Of a stretch of 64,000 nt of DNA, positions 1 to 10,624 are shown one piece after another. The translations under genes were made by a program, and so were the position numbers. Source of the stretch: Secundilactobacillus paracollinoides DSM 15502 = JCM 11969 (GTDB lineage Bacteria; Bacillota; Bacilli; Lactobacillales; Lactobacillaceae); contig NZ_BBAG01000003.1 in NCBI RefSeq assembly GCF_001311135.1, forward strand, positions 62,001 through 126,000, in the 5' to 3' direction. The first letter of the stretch is position 1, and each line of letters starts with the position of its first letter. The notes under the pieces are model-generated. The model was not told where the DNA came from. It saw nothing but the letters and a program-made list of their open reading frames with translations, and did no database searches.

Positions 1-663
1 ACACACTGCTATTCGGTGTCCGTCTGGTATCACCTAAAATCGCGATAATTCGGCCTTTCTGTGCGTGCCCGATATAGTCGTGACCGTTGATCACCCGACC
101 GTCAGGCAGTGTGACCGTTTTTCCAGCTTTCAGCTGGCCGTAGACGGGACCGGACGGAATCTGGTCCTCCCGCAATTTATCAACCATCAATTCACCCTGA
201 TGGTCGTGCTCTTCAATGCGATACCCAAAGCATTCGATCTTATGATCCAGCTTGCGCGCATAGACGGTAAACTTATCATCGCTATAGATTTCACCTTCGT
301 TTTCAATTTCAACAAATTCAATGTAGTACGACAACTTGGTTTCGGAAACCTTTAAGCTCGTCAACACAAAGTTGCGAATGCCCTTTGGACCATAAATCGT
401 TAATTTTTCGTTGCCACCCTGAAATGAGCGACTGCTCAGCAACCCAGGCAGACCAAAAATATGGTCGCCGTGCAGGTGGGTAATAAATATTTTATCAATT
501 TTACGTGGCCGAATGGTCGTCCGTAAGATTTGATGCTGCGTGCCTTCACCGGCATCAAACAGCCAAATTGAATTCCGTTCTTCAAGTAGCGAAGTGCCAA
601 ACTGCTGACGTTTCTAAATTTTCCCGGGGAACCAGCACCCGTACCTAAAAATTCTATTTGCAT
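1..663 (-). CDS. rnz: Ribonuclease Z (3' part beyond window, frameshifted)
   Basis: tRNA 3'-processing endonuclease of the metallo-beta-lactamase fold. The start ATG at 663 gives [21 protein letters not shown], the classic RNase Z N-terminus. After a lost base near 590 the reading frame continues with [20 protein letters not shown] and the metal-binding HLHGDH motif (around 475-490), then [12 protein letters not shown] and [10 protein letters not shown] near the window edge. The gene runs leftwards out of the window, so the C-terminus is not visible. The break sits at CGCTAC, where CGCCTAC would restore the family sequence, so I think it is a sequencing deletion and not a real pseudogene. Identification is secure; coding integrity is uncertain. 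Confidence 0.9.
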
Positions 664-872
664 TTATGTCGTCCTTTTCTAATGTTAAGTCCGCAGGTGA
701 GCGCAATGGTCGCCATAACTGAGATGTTCATTTCAGTTCGTCACCACCGCTCACCTCAACCTTACAATTGTAGCATATGCCACCCTAATTTTCGTCCTTT
801 AACGTCGATTAAAATTGGAATCTTTGCTGTTCCTTTCTGAACTGCGAAGATGGTGGTTCTGCCAAAGTACGG

Positions 873-878
873 TATAAT
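873..878 (+). promoter_or_regulatory. Candidate -10 element
   Basis: A perfect TATAAT lies 45 bases before the ATG of the small gene at 923. No convincing -35 hexamer is present at 16-18 bp spacing, so this is a candidate only. Confidence 0.4.
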
Positions 879-922
879 GAGATACGACACACCATGGTAT
901 CAGCAATATCAAGGAGGCCAGC

Positions 923-1188
923 ATGAACGTCATTGAATTAAAGATCCTGACCAGTCACTTTGATCCCGCATTGAAGATTGCTTTGGATCAGGATCCATTG
1001 TGCCGATTACGCGCATCACACTGGATCATGACGGCTTTCAGTTTATCAGTCAGGCCGGGCATGAGCCTTTAGATCTGGCCACATTGAAGCACCAAACAAG
1101 AGAGTTAAAGGGGCAGCCGACCCTCTTTTATCAGGGGCAACGACTATTTGGCTTTCGCCATAGTCAAAAATGGCTGTTATTTAAATAA
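923..1188 (+). CDS. Small conserved-looking protein of unknown function (frameshifted)
   Basis: ATG at 923 follows a good ribosome binding site (AAGGAGG, 911-917). The first frame gives MNVIELKILTSHFDPALKIA and then runs wrong near position 1000. With one extra base there it continues as PITRITLDHDGFQFISQAG and ends KWLLFK at 1188, about 88 residues in all. It has no signal peptide or membrane segment and I do not recognise a domain. It lies 14 bp before the lipoprotein gene and probably shares its transcript. The frame break matches the one-base losses seen across the window. Confidence 0.6.
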
Positions 1189-1202
1189 GGGGGAATCATC
1201 AC

Positions 1203-1961
1203 ATGAGTCATCGCAATCACTTGTGGGTCGCCGGTCTAGCCGTCATCGCTATTTCCTTAGCCGGCTGCCAGCAATCCACCAAGAGTCAAGCAACCTCGTC
1301 GGGATCACAATCCTCACAGGCAAGCCAGTCTTCAACAAAAAAGGCAGAATCTGCGGCGAGTGCGTCGTCGTCTAACAACACCGCTGCAACAATGAAGAAT
1401 TATCAAGTACCAGCTAGTGAAAAACAGAAAAAATCGTATGTTAAGTCTGGCCTGCTCACGATTCCAGGTGAATTTTCGTACGACAAAGCGGGCACAAAGT
1501 TAACGTTGAAAAAGAAACAGAACTCCACTCGAAAAACGGCTAGTACCGGATTAAGTTACCAAATGATCAGTACCAAGATGATCACGAACAGCGCCAAAAC
1601 GTCGGCGGCTAAGCAAATGGCTGAACAGGCCTTTAATGTGACCACCATCGCTAACCCCTACCAGACCATTCAGATCAACTTTAAAATTAACAACCAGCTT
1701 GATCAAGATGTTCGGACTGATGGGATCAATAAGGTTGTCTTTAACGGCACCAATACTGCAACAAGTGCCAGCGGTCTCAGCGACAGCAGTGCTGGCCAGA
1801 CCATTAAGGCACACCAAACAAGAACCTTTCACGCCATGGTGTTGACGGGAACCGCTGACACTACTGTGACGAAACTTGCCATTCAGTTTTCCGGCAGTTT
1901 TTCTGCTAATGGTGAAAAACGGTCTTCGTCGCCGAAGACGTTGGATGTTGCATTGAATTAG
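1203..1961 (+). CDS. Secreted lipoprotein of unknown function
   Basis: 252 residues. The N-terminus has a hydrophobic signal (residues 7-20) ending in the lipobox LAGC, with Cys22 as the likely lipid-attached residue. A Ser/Gln/Lys/Ala-rich linker follows (about 23-62). The C-terminal half (about 115-252) is rich in beta-strand and Thr/Asn, resembling the immunoglobulin-like DUF4352/DUF5067 type of Firmicute lipoproteins; that comparison is inference. RBS GGGGGAA is at 1189-1195. The gene is followed by a strong terminator. It is presumably anchored on the outer face of the membrane. No enzymatic motif is visible. Confidence 0.8.
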   Translation: MSHRNHLWVAGLAVIAISLAGCQQSTKSQATSSGSQSSQASQSSTKKAESAASASSSNNTAATMKNYQVPASEKQKKSYVKSGLLTIPGEFSYDKAGTKLTLKKKQNSTRKTASTGLSYQMISTKMITNSAKTSAAKQMAEQAFNVTTIANPYQTIQINFKINNQLDQDVRTDGINKVVFNGTNTATSASGLSDSSAGQTIKAHQTRTFHAMVLTGTADTTVTKLAIQFSGSFSANGEKRSSSPKTLDVALN

Positions 1962-1982
1962 AGATTCTTTGAATAATTGAGA

Positions 1983-2022
1983 CACAAAAAGACCGGGAAT
2001 TGACGTTCCCGGTCTTTTTGTG
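1983..2022. terminator. Bidirectional Rho-independent terminator
   Basis: A 17-bp perfect stem (CACAAAAAGACCGGGAA with its complement) around a 6-nt loop, with A-run before and T-run after. It ends the lipoprotein transcript and could also stop leftward transcription. Confidence 0.9.
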
Positions 2023-2062
2023 GTTTTATGGTTTCGTTGAACCTGATTATACAATTGACACA

Positions 2063-2349
2063 TTGCATGTTAGGCAGTTCTGGCACTCAAGCCACATCTG
2101 GTTATAAGTCCGTGCCTTTCTTGGCTGCCTTGCCAAAACACGGTACAGAAGGCAGGCGTTGCATGTAAGGCACTTTCGGGACCAAATCCACATCTGGTTG
2201 AAGGCCGCGCCTTTCTTGGCTACCTTGCCGAAACGCGTTTCGGAAGGCAAGGGGCGGCCATGTAAGGGACTCTAACAAAAATGCCAAGTTCAGGCATTTC
2301 TGTTAGAGCCCCTTACATTCTGCCCCTTAAGCGCCTTCCTCCACGCTCT
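2063..2349 (-). repeat. Stop-codon palindromic element with two tandem arm copies
   Basis: The full palindrome covers about 2231-2349. Its outer stem is GGAAGGC..GGGGC / GCCCC..GCCTTCC. The inner stem TGTAAGGG.CTCTAACA.AAATGCC pairs with 2291-2318 around loop AAGTTCA. To its left, two degenerate copies of the left arm begin at 2063 and 2159 (both TTGCATGT), giving a period of 96-97 bp. The right end touches the TAA stop of the oatA-like gene at 2350-2352. Strand is given relative to that gene. Confidence 0.85.
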
Positions 2350-4265
2350 TTAATCCGTCATATGCTTCGCCACCAACGCCGTAAAGTACCTATTCCCTGT
2401 TGGGTTGGGGTGCACATTGTCGTTATAGAACCAGCTCTTATGGTCGGCGCTCAAACCGTGCCAATCGATTACTGTCACGTTTGAGAAACGCTTGCTTGCT
2501 TCGTGGATCGTTGTATTTGTTTGGGTTTCCCAATTTCTTGTTGGGACGTGCGTGGTTACCCAGAAAATATGCCGCTTTGGACCAATTGCGTGAATCACAT
2601 CATTGATCTGCTGCGTGGTCATTGGGCCATTTGTTCCCAAATTGATCAGCACATTTTGTGACAGCGCGCCCTTTGCCTCTAACCCGTGGATCTCAGACGG
2701 TGCTTGCCAAACTTGACGGCCAACTTTCGCCATCACATAGGTGTTTGGAAAGACCTGACGTAAATCCGTTGAGACGTCGACCATGACCGAATCACCAATC
2801 GCTGTTACCGGCATATTTTTTGCTGTCAGCAATTGCGTTTTGGTCAGGTCATAGTCCTTTGCTACACTGCGTTGCTTAGACGTCAGCTTAACCTTGGCGT
2901 ACTTACTTGCCGCCGTCTTCGGCTTAGCGGCCTTCTTTTGGGCCGTTTTTTGCTTCGATAAAACAGCCTCATTATCCTTCGTCACTGTTTTTTGGTTGCG
3001 CTGAATATGATTCTGAAGCGCGTTATCCTTTGCTGGTAAGTGGTTTGGCGCCGCTGCTGCACCATAAAGGGCAATCAATGTCACCATGACTGCCGGAATA
3101 GCGACCCACCGTTTCCAACCATATTGAGACTGCGAGAAAAACAGTTTTTGACCAACTGTGGCAATTCATGATAGTGATAGTGCCGTGTTGGTGACTCTAG
3201 GTACCGGTAAGACAGATCGCTCACCACTAAAATTAAAATGGTTTCGATCAACGCATTTAAGACTGGATGTGCGGCAATGTTTGTCACCCGTGCCTCATAA
3301 AAGATCATGATCGGGAACTGGTACAGGTAAATACCATAACTGCGTTTCCCGACCCAATCAAATAGCCGGTTGGTCAGCACCTGGTTCATAACCCCTGCCG
3401 GATGTGCGACCGTGGCGACTAGTACCGTTGACAGCAGTGTAAAGATAAACATGCCGCCGCGATAGGTAAAGCTCGTTTCACCAGAAAGTTTAAAGAACAG
3501 GATCACGATCAAGATAAGACTCACAGCACCAGTTATATTCAAAGCGCGGCGTGCCTGATCTGGCAATTCCGTTTTGAGCTTGGTTGCGGGCCACATAAAG
3601 GCCAGCCCGACACCCAGTAAAATGGCAAACATTCGCGTATCCGTCCCGTAGTACACCCGGTTCGTATTAGCAGGATCGTAGAGAACTGCCATCGCAATTG
3701 CGGACAGAACCGCCACGCCGATGACCAGATAAAAGATCGTCTTACGCTGATGGAACACATAGAGCAGCGCAATTAAAATCAGTGGCCAGAACAAATAGAA
3801 TTGACCTTCGATCGACAGCGACCATAAATGGGTAAACGGTGATTCGCCGTTAAACCGGTCAAAATAGGATTGGCCGTGACCAATTTCCCACCAGTTGTAC
3901 ACGTACAGCAAATTTGTCCAAATAATTGACTTCAAATTCACAAATAATGATCGCTGAAACAGGGTAATGTACGCTGCAGTCGTTAAGACCATGGTCACTA
4001 ACGCCGGGTAGAGGCGTTTCATCCGGCGCCCATAAAAGGCCCAAATGTCGATCGATCCGTTTTGCTCGTACTCCTGTAACAGCAGATCCGTAATTAAATA
4101 TCCTGACACAACGAAAAATATTGGTACCCCCAAATAACCACCTTTTAGGCTGTAAGGTAGCAAATGGTACACAATAACACCAATAACTGCAATCGTTCTA
4201 ATGCCATCAAACCCTGAGATGTAGCGGCTGTGTTTTAGCCGCTTGCTCCCACTTTGTTGTTGCAT
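2350..4265 (-). CDS. OatA-like peptidoglycan O-acetyltransferase (frameshifted)
   Basis: Two-part membrane enzyme, about 638 residues once the frame break near 3143 is repaired (one A lost in an A run). The N-terminal part is an acyltransferase-3 domain with about 10 hydrophobic segments and the typical start HSRYISGFDGIRTIAVIGV. The C-terminal part is an extracellular SGNH hydrolase domain: GDSV (block I Ser), GTNG (block III Asn) and DNVHPN (block V Asp/His). A Lys/Ala-rich linker separates them. This layout matches OatA, which transfers acetyl groups to muramic acid and gives lysozyme resistance; other surface glycans are possible substrates. I choose ATG 4265 over the upstream ATG 4292 because AAAGGAG sits just before it. 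The stop abuts the palindromic element. Confidence 0.8.
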
Positions 4266-4317
4266 GATTCTCCCCCGTTCTCCTTTAATCACAACCTAAT
4301 GTCGTTCATTGTGTTAC

Positions 4318-5615
4318 TTATTCAACGAATTCAAAGGTAAAGTCATCAATTTGAACGAGATCACCATTCTTTGCGCCCTTTTCTCGTAGCGCATCATCAA
4401 CACCCATTCCCCGCAACTGACGGGCAAATCGAAGGGTGCTTTCTTCGTGGTCCATGTTGGTCATCTTAAATAAGCGTTCCAACTTCTCACCACTAAGGAC
4501 CCAAGTCCCGTCTTCATCCTGTTCAACTGTAAAGTCGCTATCAGGTTCGGTCGGCAGACCCAATGCTTCATCCAGATCATCCAAGCCCTTTACAGGGAAT
4601 GCTGGCGTTTGGTCAAGAATTTCAGCCGTTTTAGCAATCAGTGGTTGCAGCCCATCATGAGTGACACTCGAAATCGCCATCACAACCGGTGGTGTTGGCA
4701 ACGTATGGTCGTCAGCCAACTTCGCCTTAAGTTGCTCAAGGTTCTCCTTAGCATCTGGGAGATCCATCTTTGTCGCCACCACAATTTGTGGTCGGTCCAA
4801 CAGCGCTGGATCATACTTCTTTAACTCTTCATTGATCTTTAAAAAGTCTTCATACGGATCGCGTTGCTCGTATCCGCCCACGTCGATCACGTGCAACAGA
4901 ACACGGGTCCGTTCAATGTGGCGTAGGAATTCGATACCGAGGCCAACCCCGTTAGCGGCGCCCTCGATCAACCCAGGAAGATCCGCCACCGCAAAGTCGT
5001 GATCCACATCAATGCGAACCATTCCAAGGTTTGGCGATAACGTTGTAAAGTGATAATCCCCAATCTTTGGTTTGGCATCCGTGATCACTGAAAGCAATGT
5101 TGACTTTCCGGCCGAAGGAAACCCAATCAACCCCACGTCGGCCAACAGCTTCAATTCTAGTCGGACTCGGCGTTCTTGACCAGGTTCACCGTTTTCAGCA
5201 AGCTCGGGAGCCGGGTTCTTCGGCGTCGCAAAATGGACGTTGCCCCGTCCGCCACGACCACCTTGAACGGCAACGATCTCATCATCTGGATCAACCAGGT
5301 CCGCGATAACCGCGTTCGTTTCGTCATCAATGATGGTGGTTCCTGTGGGACGATAACGATCTTATCGTCTGCACCGCGGCCAGTCATGCCTTTGATGCCG
5401 CCGTTTTGGCCACTATCAGCTTTAAATTTTTGGTTGTACCGGAAGTCCATCAACGTCCGCAAGCCAGTGTTCACTTTAAAGATCACACTGCCGCCACGGC
5501 CGCCATCACCACCAGCAGGCCCGCCATTTGGCTCATATTTTTCGCGACGGAACGCAACCATCCCGTTACCGCCGTTTCCTGCTTTTACATTTATCGTTAC
5601 TTGATCTACAAACAT
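4318..5615 (-). CDS. obgE: GTPase ObgE/CgtA (frameshifted)
   Basis: Ribosome-associated GTPase involved in 50S maturation and stress signalling, usually essential. Repaired length is about 432 residues. The N-terminal Obg fold is glycine-rich ([31 protein letters not shown]). The G domain shows GFPSAGKST (G1), [10 protein letters not shown] (G3) and TKMD (G4). The C-terminal OCT domain ends DDFTFEFVE. One base appears lost near 5344 in TCCCACAGGA; adding a G restores [12 protein letters not shown]. Because the gene is normally essential, this break is strong evidence for sequence error. It is followed 52 bp later by oatA on the same strand. Confidence 0.93.
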
Positions 5616-5726
5616 ATTTTATTCTCCATAACTCTTCTAAACTAGTTACCTTGCCTGTGTCATTATCTAATGAATCCAGGAAAATTACCATCATAAATTG
5701 GAATATTTTCACTGAAAATGATAATT

Positions 5727-7526
5727 TTACGATTTTTCGACCTTTTGCGGGGTCTCATTGGCAAGTGTCAGCTTGATTGTATCCACCACAGTGTGGGAGA
5801 TGCCAAGCTTCGTGAGTTCTTCCGTATCCGCATCCGCAATCTTTTTCAGGGAGCCGAACTTCCGCAACAACTTTGTCCGGGTCTTTGGCCCAACCCCTGG
5901 AATATCATCCAATCGCGAACTGAGGGAATGCTTGGTATGGACTTGGCGATGGAAGGTGATGGCAAACCGGTGCACTTCATCTTGAATTCGTTGCAGGAGA
6001 TAGAACCCCTGTGACTTAGGATCAAGATGCATCGGCGTATCGTTGACTTCGGACAGCAGGTCGGCCGTCTTGTGCTTGTCGTTCTTGACCATCGCCGCTA
6101 CAGGGACGTTCAAGCCCAACTCATTTTCCAGCACATCACGCGCTGCATCCAGCTGAATGTCGCCACCATCCATGAGAATTAAATCTGGCAACTCAGTGTG
6201 TTCCTTGAGCACCCGACTATACCGTCGCCGAATGACTTCCCGCGTGCTGGCGGCTTCATCCGCATGGTCCACCGTTTTCAGTTTGTATTTCCGGTAAAGA
6301 TTCTTGTTTGGCTGCCCATCCACGAAAACCACCATGGCAGACACTAGATCAGCCCCTGAATATGAGAGTGGTCAAAGGCTTCGATCTTGTGTCCCGGGCG
6401 AATCCCTAACGCATCCGTAATTTCCTTCATCGCACCGGTCGTTTTTTGTTCATCTAGCTCCAATAGCCGGAACTTCTCTTCCAAAACAAGTCGGGCGTTC
6501 TTGCCCGCCATGTCCAGCAGCGCCCGTTTTTCACCCCGCTGCGGCGTCCGAAACGGCACCCCGAGCACGTTACTTAAGACGTCCTTAGGCATCTCTTCCG
6601 GGACTAGAATTTCCTTTGGCAACACGCTGTTCTTTCGATTGTAAAACTGCGTGATAAAACTACTCATCTCAGAGACCGCATCATCACAATGGGAAACAAG
6701 CGCTTCTCTCGTTTGATCAAACGGGTCTGACGAATGAAGAAGATCTGAACGGATAACCACCCCTTATCGAGATAAAAATTAAAGATATCTCGCGGTGTCT
6801 TATCTGTTGAAATGATCTTTTGCTTTTCAACCGTCACCTCAATGTAGTGCATTTGATCACGGATCTCAGCAGCCCGTTCAAATTCCAGCTTATCGGAAGC
6901 CGTCTTCATCTGACCGTTTAAGTGCCGCTTGACCTCAGCGACATTTCCATTCAAGAAAGACTTAATGCGTTCGATTTGTTTTGCATATTCTTCTTCCGGC
7001 ACCTCTTTAAAACAAGCACCCAAACATTGCCCCATATGATAATAAAGACACGGACGGTGCTGAAACCCATTACACCGACGTAACGGATAGACCTTTTGCA
7101 GGAAGTGCAACGTTTCTTCTGCCGCGTAAACGTTCGGATACGGGCCAAAGTAGTACGCGCCATCTTTACGCACCTGACTCACAATTTTTGTTTCTGGATC
7201 TCGTTCGTTCGTAATTTTAATGTAGGGATAGCCCGTCCCCTGCTTTAATTTAATATTGTAATGCGGTTGATGTTTTTGAATCATCGTAATTTCCAACAGG
7301 AAGGCTTCCTTGTCATTGGAAACGATGATCGTCTCAAAGTCCGCAATTTCAGATACTAACCGGGCAGTTTTGCTTCGTGACTGCTCTTAAAATAGGAGCG
7401 GACCCGGTTCTTTAAATTTTTAGCCTTACCCACATAAATGATGTGCCCGTTGATATTTTTCATCATGTAGATGCCAGGCAGATCAGGCAGCAACGCCAGT
7501 TTATGCTCTAAGTATTCAGATGCCAC
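5727..7526 (-). CDS. uvrC: Excinuclease ABC subunit C (three frameshifts)
   Basis: Nuclease subunit that makes both incisions in nucleotide excision repair. Repaired length is about 600 residues, normal for UvrC. GTG start at 7526 follows AAAAAGGAGGG. Domains in order: GIY-YIG nuclease ([25 protein letters not shown]), the UVR/UvrB-binding helix pair ([14 protein letters not shown]), an RNase H-like endonuclease ([18 protein letters not shown]) and the C-terminal helix-hairpin-helix ([20 protein letters not shown]). Frame breaks lie near 7370 (A run), 6685 and 6354 (G run); each is repaired by one added base. No gene lies between it and obgE, which starts 111 bp downstream. Confidence 0.9.
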
Positions 7527-7914
7527 GCTGAGCCCTCCTTTTTACAATGCGCTCGATTGTTCAGAAGCCCTATTATAACGCGAATACGTGTTTGGTTCAA
7601 TGGAAGTGCGTGTTTGGTATGGGATACCCCCTTATCACTTTGTCACACAGCCAATAAATGGTTGTAACCGACAGAATTCACTTGTGCGTAGTTTAGCACA
7701 GTTTGTGACAAACGGGGCCGTGTTTGCACCTTGTTTTCTGATTGGTTCATTCACAAAAAAGGGCCTTGCAACCTGGGTGGTTAGGCAAGGTCCTTTGATT
7801 TTTGAGTTTTATGGTTTGACATGTTCGCTTGGGCACGATTTTTGGTGTCTTTGATTGTTTATTATGGATTAGACTATTCTCAGTTACAACAAACAGAATG
7901 GTTCTTGCTGCGGC
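7527..7914. other. Intergenic region with a terminator, no gene seen
   Basis: About 390 bases between uvrC and the truncated repeat before glnQ. Apart from the hairpin at 7757-7800 I see no coding signal; the rightward open frame at 7588 has no ribosome binding site and runs through the hairpin. Confidence 0.6.
7757..7800. terminator. Rho-independent terminator-like hairpin
   Basis: AAAGGGCCTTGC pairs with GCAAGGTCCTTT, preceded by A6 and followed by a T-rich tract. It is suited to stop leftward transcription from glnQ before uvrC. Confidence 0.7.
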
Positions 7915-7995
7915 TTTCTTGGTTACGTAGCCGAAACGCGTTCAGCAAGGCACGGGGCTAACGTGTAACGCGCACTGACCGCCTTGCTTCACGCT
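7915..7995 (-). repeat. Truncated stop-codon palindromic element
   Basis: Contains both ends of the repeat family (GCCGAAACGCGTTC.GCAAGGCACGGGGC on the left, ACCGCCTTGCTTCACGCTCT on the right) but the inner hairpin is missing: after GTGTAACG the sequence jumps to CACTGACCGCC. The right end overlaps the TAG stop of glnQ. Confidence 0.75.
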
Positions 7996-8745
7996 CTAGG
8001 CATTAATAATCTTCCCAATAAAGTCCTTCGCCCTGTCGTTTTGCGGGTTGTTGAACAATTCGTTTGGTTCGTTCTTTTCCAGGATATAGCCATCGGCCAT
8101 AAACCAGACCTCGTCGGCCACCTCACGCGCAAAGCCCATTTCGTGAGTCACAACGACCATGGTCATCCCTTCATCCGCCAATTCCTTCATAACGGCCAGC
8201 ACTTCGCCGACCATTTCAGGATCCAACGCACTGGTTGGTTCGTCAAACAACATCACTTCTGGATCCATTGCTAAGGCACGCGCAATCGCAACCCGTTGCT
8301 GCTGGCCACCTGACAAACTGCTTGGATAGACATCCGCTTTTTCTGCTAGGCCGACCCGTTCCAGTAATTCTGTTGCCTTCTTTGTAGCGTCCGCATCACT
8401 CATATGCTTCACCCGCACCGGCGCCAGTTTCAAGTTTTCGATAACGGTCATGTTGGGGAACAGGTTAAAACTCTGGAACACCATCCCCATTCGTTCCCGC
8501 AACGTGGTCAGTTCGTTGGTTTTTAACGACACCAGGTCAGTGCCTTCAAACAAGACGGTTCCCGATGTGGGTTTTTCCAACAGATTCAGACACCGCAAGA
8601 AAGTACTTTTCCCGGCACCAGAAGGCCCGATCACACAGATGACTTGCCCCTGATTAACGACGCCGTTGATATCCTTTAAAACGTCTGCTGAATCATACTT
8701 CTTCTCTAAGTTTTTAACTTCAATAATTGGTTTACTACTTTGCAT
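7996..8745 (-). CDS. glnQ: Amino acid ABC transporter, ATP-binding subunit (GlnQ type)
   Basis: 249 residues, full length. Walker [11 protein letters not shown]-loop [12 protein letters not shown], signature LSGGQQQR, Walker B VMLFDEPT and switch His in [14 protein letters not shown] are all present, the pattern of polar amino acid (Gln/Glu/Arg/Cys) importers. Its ATG at 8745 overlaps the 3' end of the fused binding-protein/permease gene by 11 bp, so the two are translationally coupled and form a complete transporter. The TAG stop is shared with the start of the truncated palindromic element. Confidence 0.92.
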   Translation of the reverse strand: MQSSKPIIEVKNLEKKYDSADVLKDINGVVNQGQVICVIGPSGAGKSTFLRCLNLLEKPTSGTVLFEGTDLVSLKTNELTTLRERMGMVFQSFNLFPNMTVIENLKLAPVRVKHMSDADATKKATELLERVGLAEKADVYPSSLSGGQQQRVAIARALAMDPEVMLFDEPTSALDPEMVGEVLAVMKELADEGMTMVVVTHEMGFAREVADEVWFMADGYILEKNEPNELFNNPQNDRAKDFIGKIINA

Positions 8746-10220
8746 GGTTCATCTTCCCTTCGTAGTGGTTCAAAATTCTGGTTAGGATAAAGGTCATGAT
8801 GAAGTACAGGATCATCGCGATGAAGACTGGCATTACACCACGGTAAGTATCTGCCCGCACAATGTTTAACTGGTAGATCAGATCCGTGACCCCAATGATG
8901 GACACGATTGAACTTTCCTTAATCAGGGAAATAAATTCGTTCCCAAGGGCTGGCCAGATATTCTTTAAGGCTTGTGGCATCACCACGTACCGCATCGTAT
9001 CTGTTCTGTTTAACCCCAGTGATTGAGAGGCCTCAGTTTGTCCCTTAGCAACGGAATCGATCCCGCCACGGATGATTTCCGCGACGTACGCCCCACTGTT
9101 CAAGGATACCGCAATGATACCAGATAACAAGGCCGGCAAATTAATAATGATCCCGATTCCAAAGTAAACGAACATCACTTGAACCATCAACGGTGTCCCA
9201 CGAACGAATTCAATGTAGGCAACGGCAATGGCGTGCACCAGCTTATTGTGGCTGAACCGCATCAGTGCCAGAATCGTCCCAAGCAGAACCCCAAAGACAA
9301 CTGAGATGGCTGAAATGATCAGGGTGTATTCGACCCCTTTTGCGAAGTACTTCCAGTAATGGAACATGCTGGTGTTGTTCGTGTTGGTCTTCATGTACGT
9401 CCCGGCGGTCTTGAGATAGCCGTCAGTCAGGTTTTGTTTCTTGATCTGGTCAACGCTCTTATTCATGGCATCGATCAGGGCTGTTGATCCCTTTGGCGCG
9501 GCAATCGCTGCCCCAACATCGTTCTTATTTAATTTATAACCGGAAGGAATCATCGCTAAGCTTGAATCGTTTTCGACGTAGGCCTTAGCAGTTGGGGTTT
9601 CCATCCCGACAGCTGCGATCTTGTGGGTCTTTAACGCCAACACAAGGTCGGTGTTCTTATCCATCCCCTTGACGGTCACGCCGGGGATTCGTTGTTTTGC
9701 TAAATCATATTGGAGGGTCCCAGTTTGGCACCAACCTTTTGATTCTTAAGCTTCGCTCGGCTGTAATACTTCAACTTTTCAGCTTGTTAACAAGGAAGCT
9801 TTGACCACCTGAATAATAAATGTGGGTGAAGTCAACGGATTGACGCCGCTTAGCCGTCGGGTTGATTCCCCCAATGGCAACGTCAGCTTTACCAGTTTCA
9901 ATCGCAACCAGCAACGAGTCAAAGCTCATGCTCTTCACGACAAGCTTAACGCCCAAGCCCTTGGCAACTTTCTTGGCGACGGACATATCCATCCCAACAA
10001 TTTTACTGTTCCCATTTTTAGTGGTTTGAAATTCATATGGTGGATAATCTGGTGATGTTGCCACCACCAGTGTCCCCTTTTGCTTAATCTTTTGTAAAGA
10101 ATTATCAGCCGCATAAGCTGTTTGGTCGTTGGTTGTCACATTGCTGAAACTGACAAAGAATAATAGCGATAAACATAATGCAAGCACGACTTGCAACACG
10201 TGTTTCCCCTTAATGGTCAT
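8735..10220 (-). CDS. glnP: Fused substrate-binding protein/permease of amino acid ABC transporter (frameshifted)
   Basis: About 495 residues after repair. It has a signal peptide (ending near TAYAAD), then a single periplasmic-type binding domain ([17 protein letters not shown]), then a transmembrane permease domain with the HisM/GlnP pattern and EAA-type loop ([24 protein letters not shown]). Two one-base losses, near 9782 and 9718, break the binding domain; repairing them gives [19 protein letters not shown]. Fusion of binding protein to permease is usual for lactic acid bacterial GlnP, though those often carry two binding domains and this one shows only one. The substrate is probably glutamine, glutamate or another polar amino acid. 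Confidence 0.88.
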
Positions 10221-10269
10221 CCGCGAACTTCCTCTCTAAATTTGTATCCTCTAATTTTTGATACTATTA

Positions 10270-10298
10270 ACAATACACCATTCACATTCTTTATGCAA
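10270..10298 (-). promoter_or_regulatory. Candidate promoter of glnPQ
   Basis: On the minus strand TTGCAT (-35, 10293-10298) is 17 bp from TATTGT (-10, 10270-10275), about 50 bases before the ATG. Confidence 0.55.
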
Positions 10299-10397
10299 TA
10301 AAATTTAATAAAAAGACTTTTTTATACACATATTATTGATGTAACCGCTTTTTTATTCAAAAATAATCTGAGATTTATTTATGAGAATCCGTAAAAA

Positions 10398-10426
10398 ATG
10401 ACAAATGGCGCAAATTCTGATAAGAT
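10398..10426 (+). promoter_or_regulatory. Candidate promoter of the 56-aa gene
   Basis: ATGACA (10398-10403), 17 bp, TAAGAT (10421-10426), placed 27 bases before the start codon, with AAGGAGG in between. Confidence 0.55.
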
Positions 10427-10453
10427 ATAGTCCAAAGTAAGGAGGCATCAACC

Positions 10454-10624
10454 ATGGGTCTTAAGGTAAAACGACAAGATAATCTCGACTCCATGTTCGG
10501 CAAATTTGCTGAAATGGATTTAAAAGACGACAAGCGCGATAAGTTCCTGAAGCGCGATGAACAAAAAGATACAACTAAGGCAGCCAAAGATTTGATTAAA
10601 GAAAAGCGGAGTTACCACAAGTAG
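10454..10624 (+). CDS. Small highly charged protein of unknown function
   Basis: 56 residues, start ATG at 10454 after AAGGAGG. It begins MGLKVKRQDNLDSMFGKFAE and is rich in Lys and Asp throughout, with a DKRDKF.KRDEQKD stretch and no hydrophobic segment. It has its own promoter. A well-placed RBS, a start within normal spacing and a stop that coincides with a palindromic element copy all support it as a real gene. I do not recognise the family. Confidence 0.75.
   Translation: MGLKVKRQDNLDSMFGKFAEMDLKDDKRDKFLKRDEQKDTTKAAKDLIKEKRSYHK

Noticed and set aside
1551-2063. 170-residue leftward open frame over the lipoprotein gene
   Set aside because: Antisense shadow of the lipoprotein CDS and the terminator.
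2047-2287. Two overlapping leftward open frames behind the lipoprotein gene
   Set aside because: Both consist of repeat arm copies; codon pattern is not coding.
7588-7854. 88-residue rightward open frame between uvrC and glnQ
   Set aside because: No ribosome binding site; it reads through a terminator hairpin.
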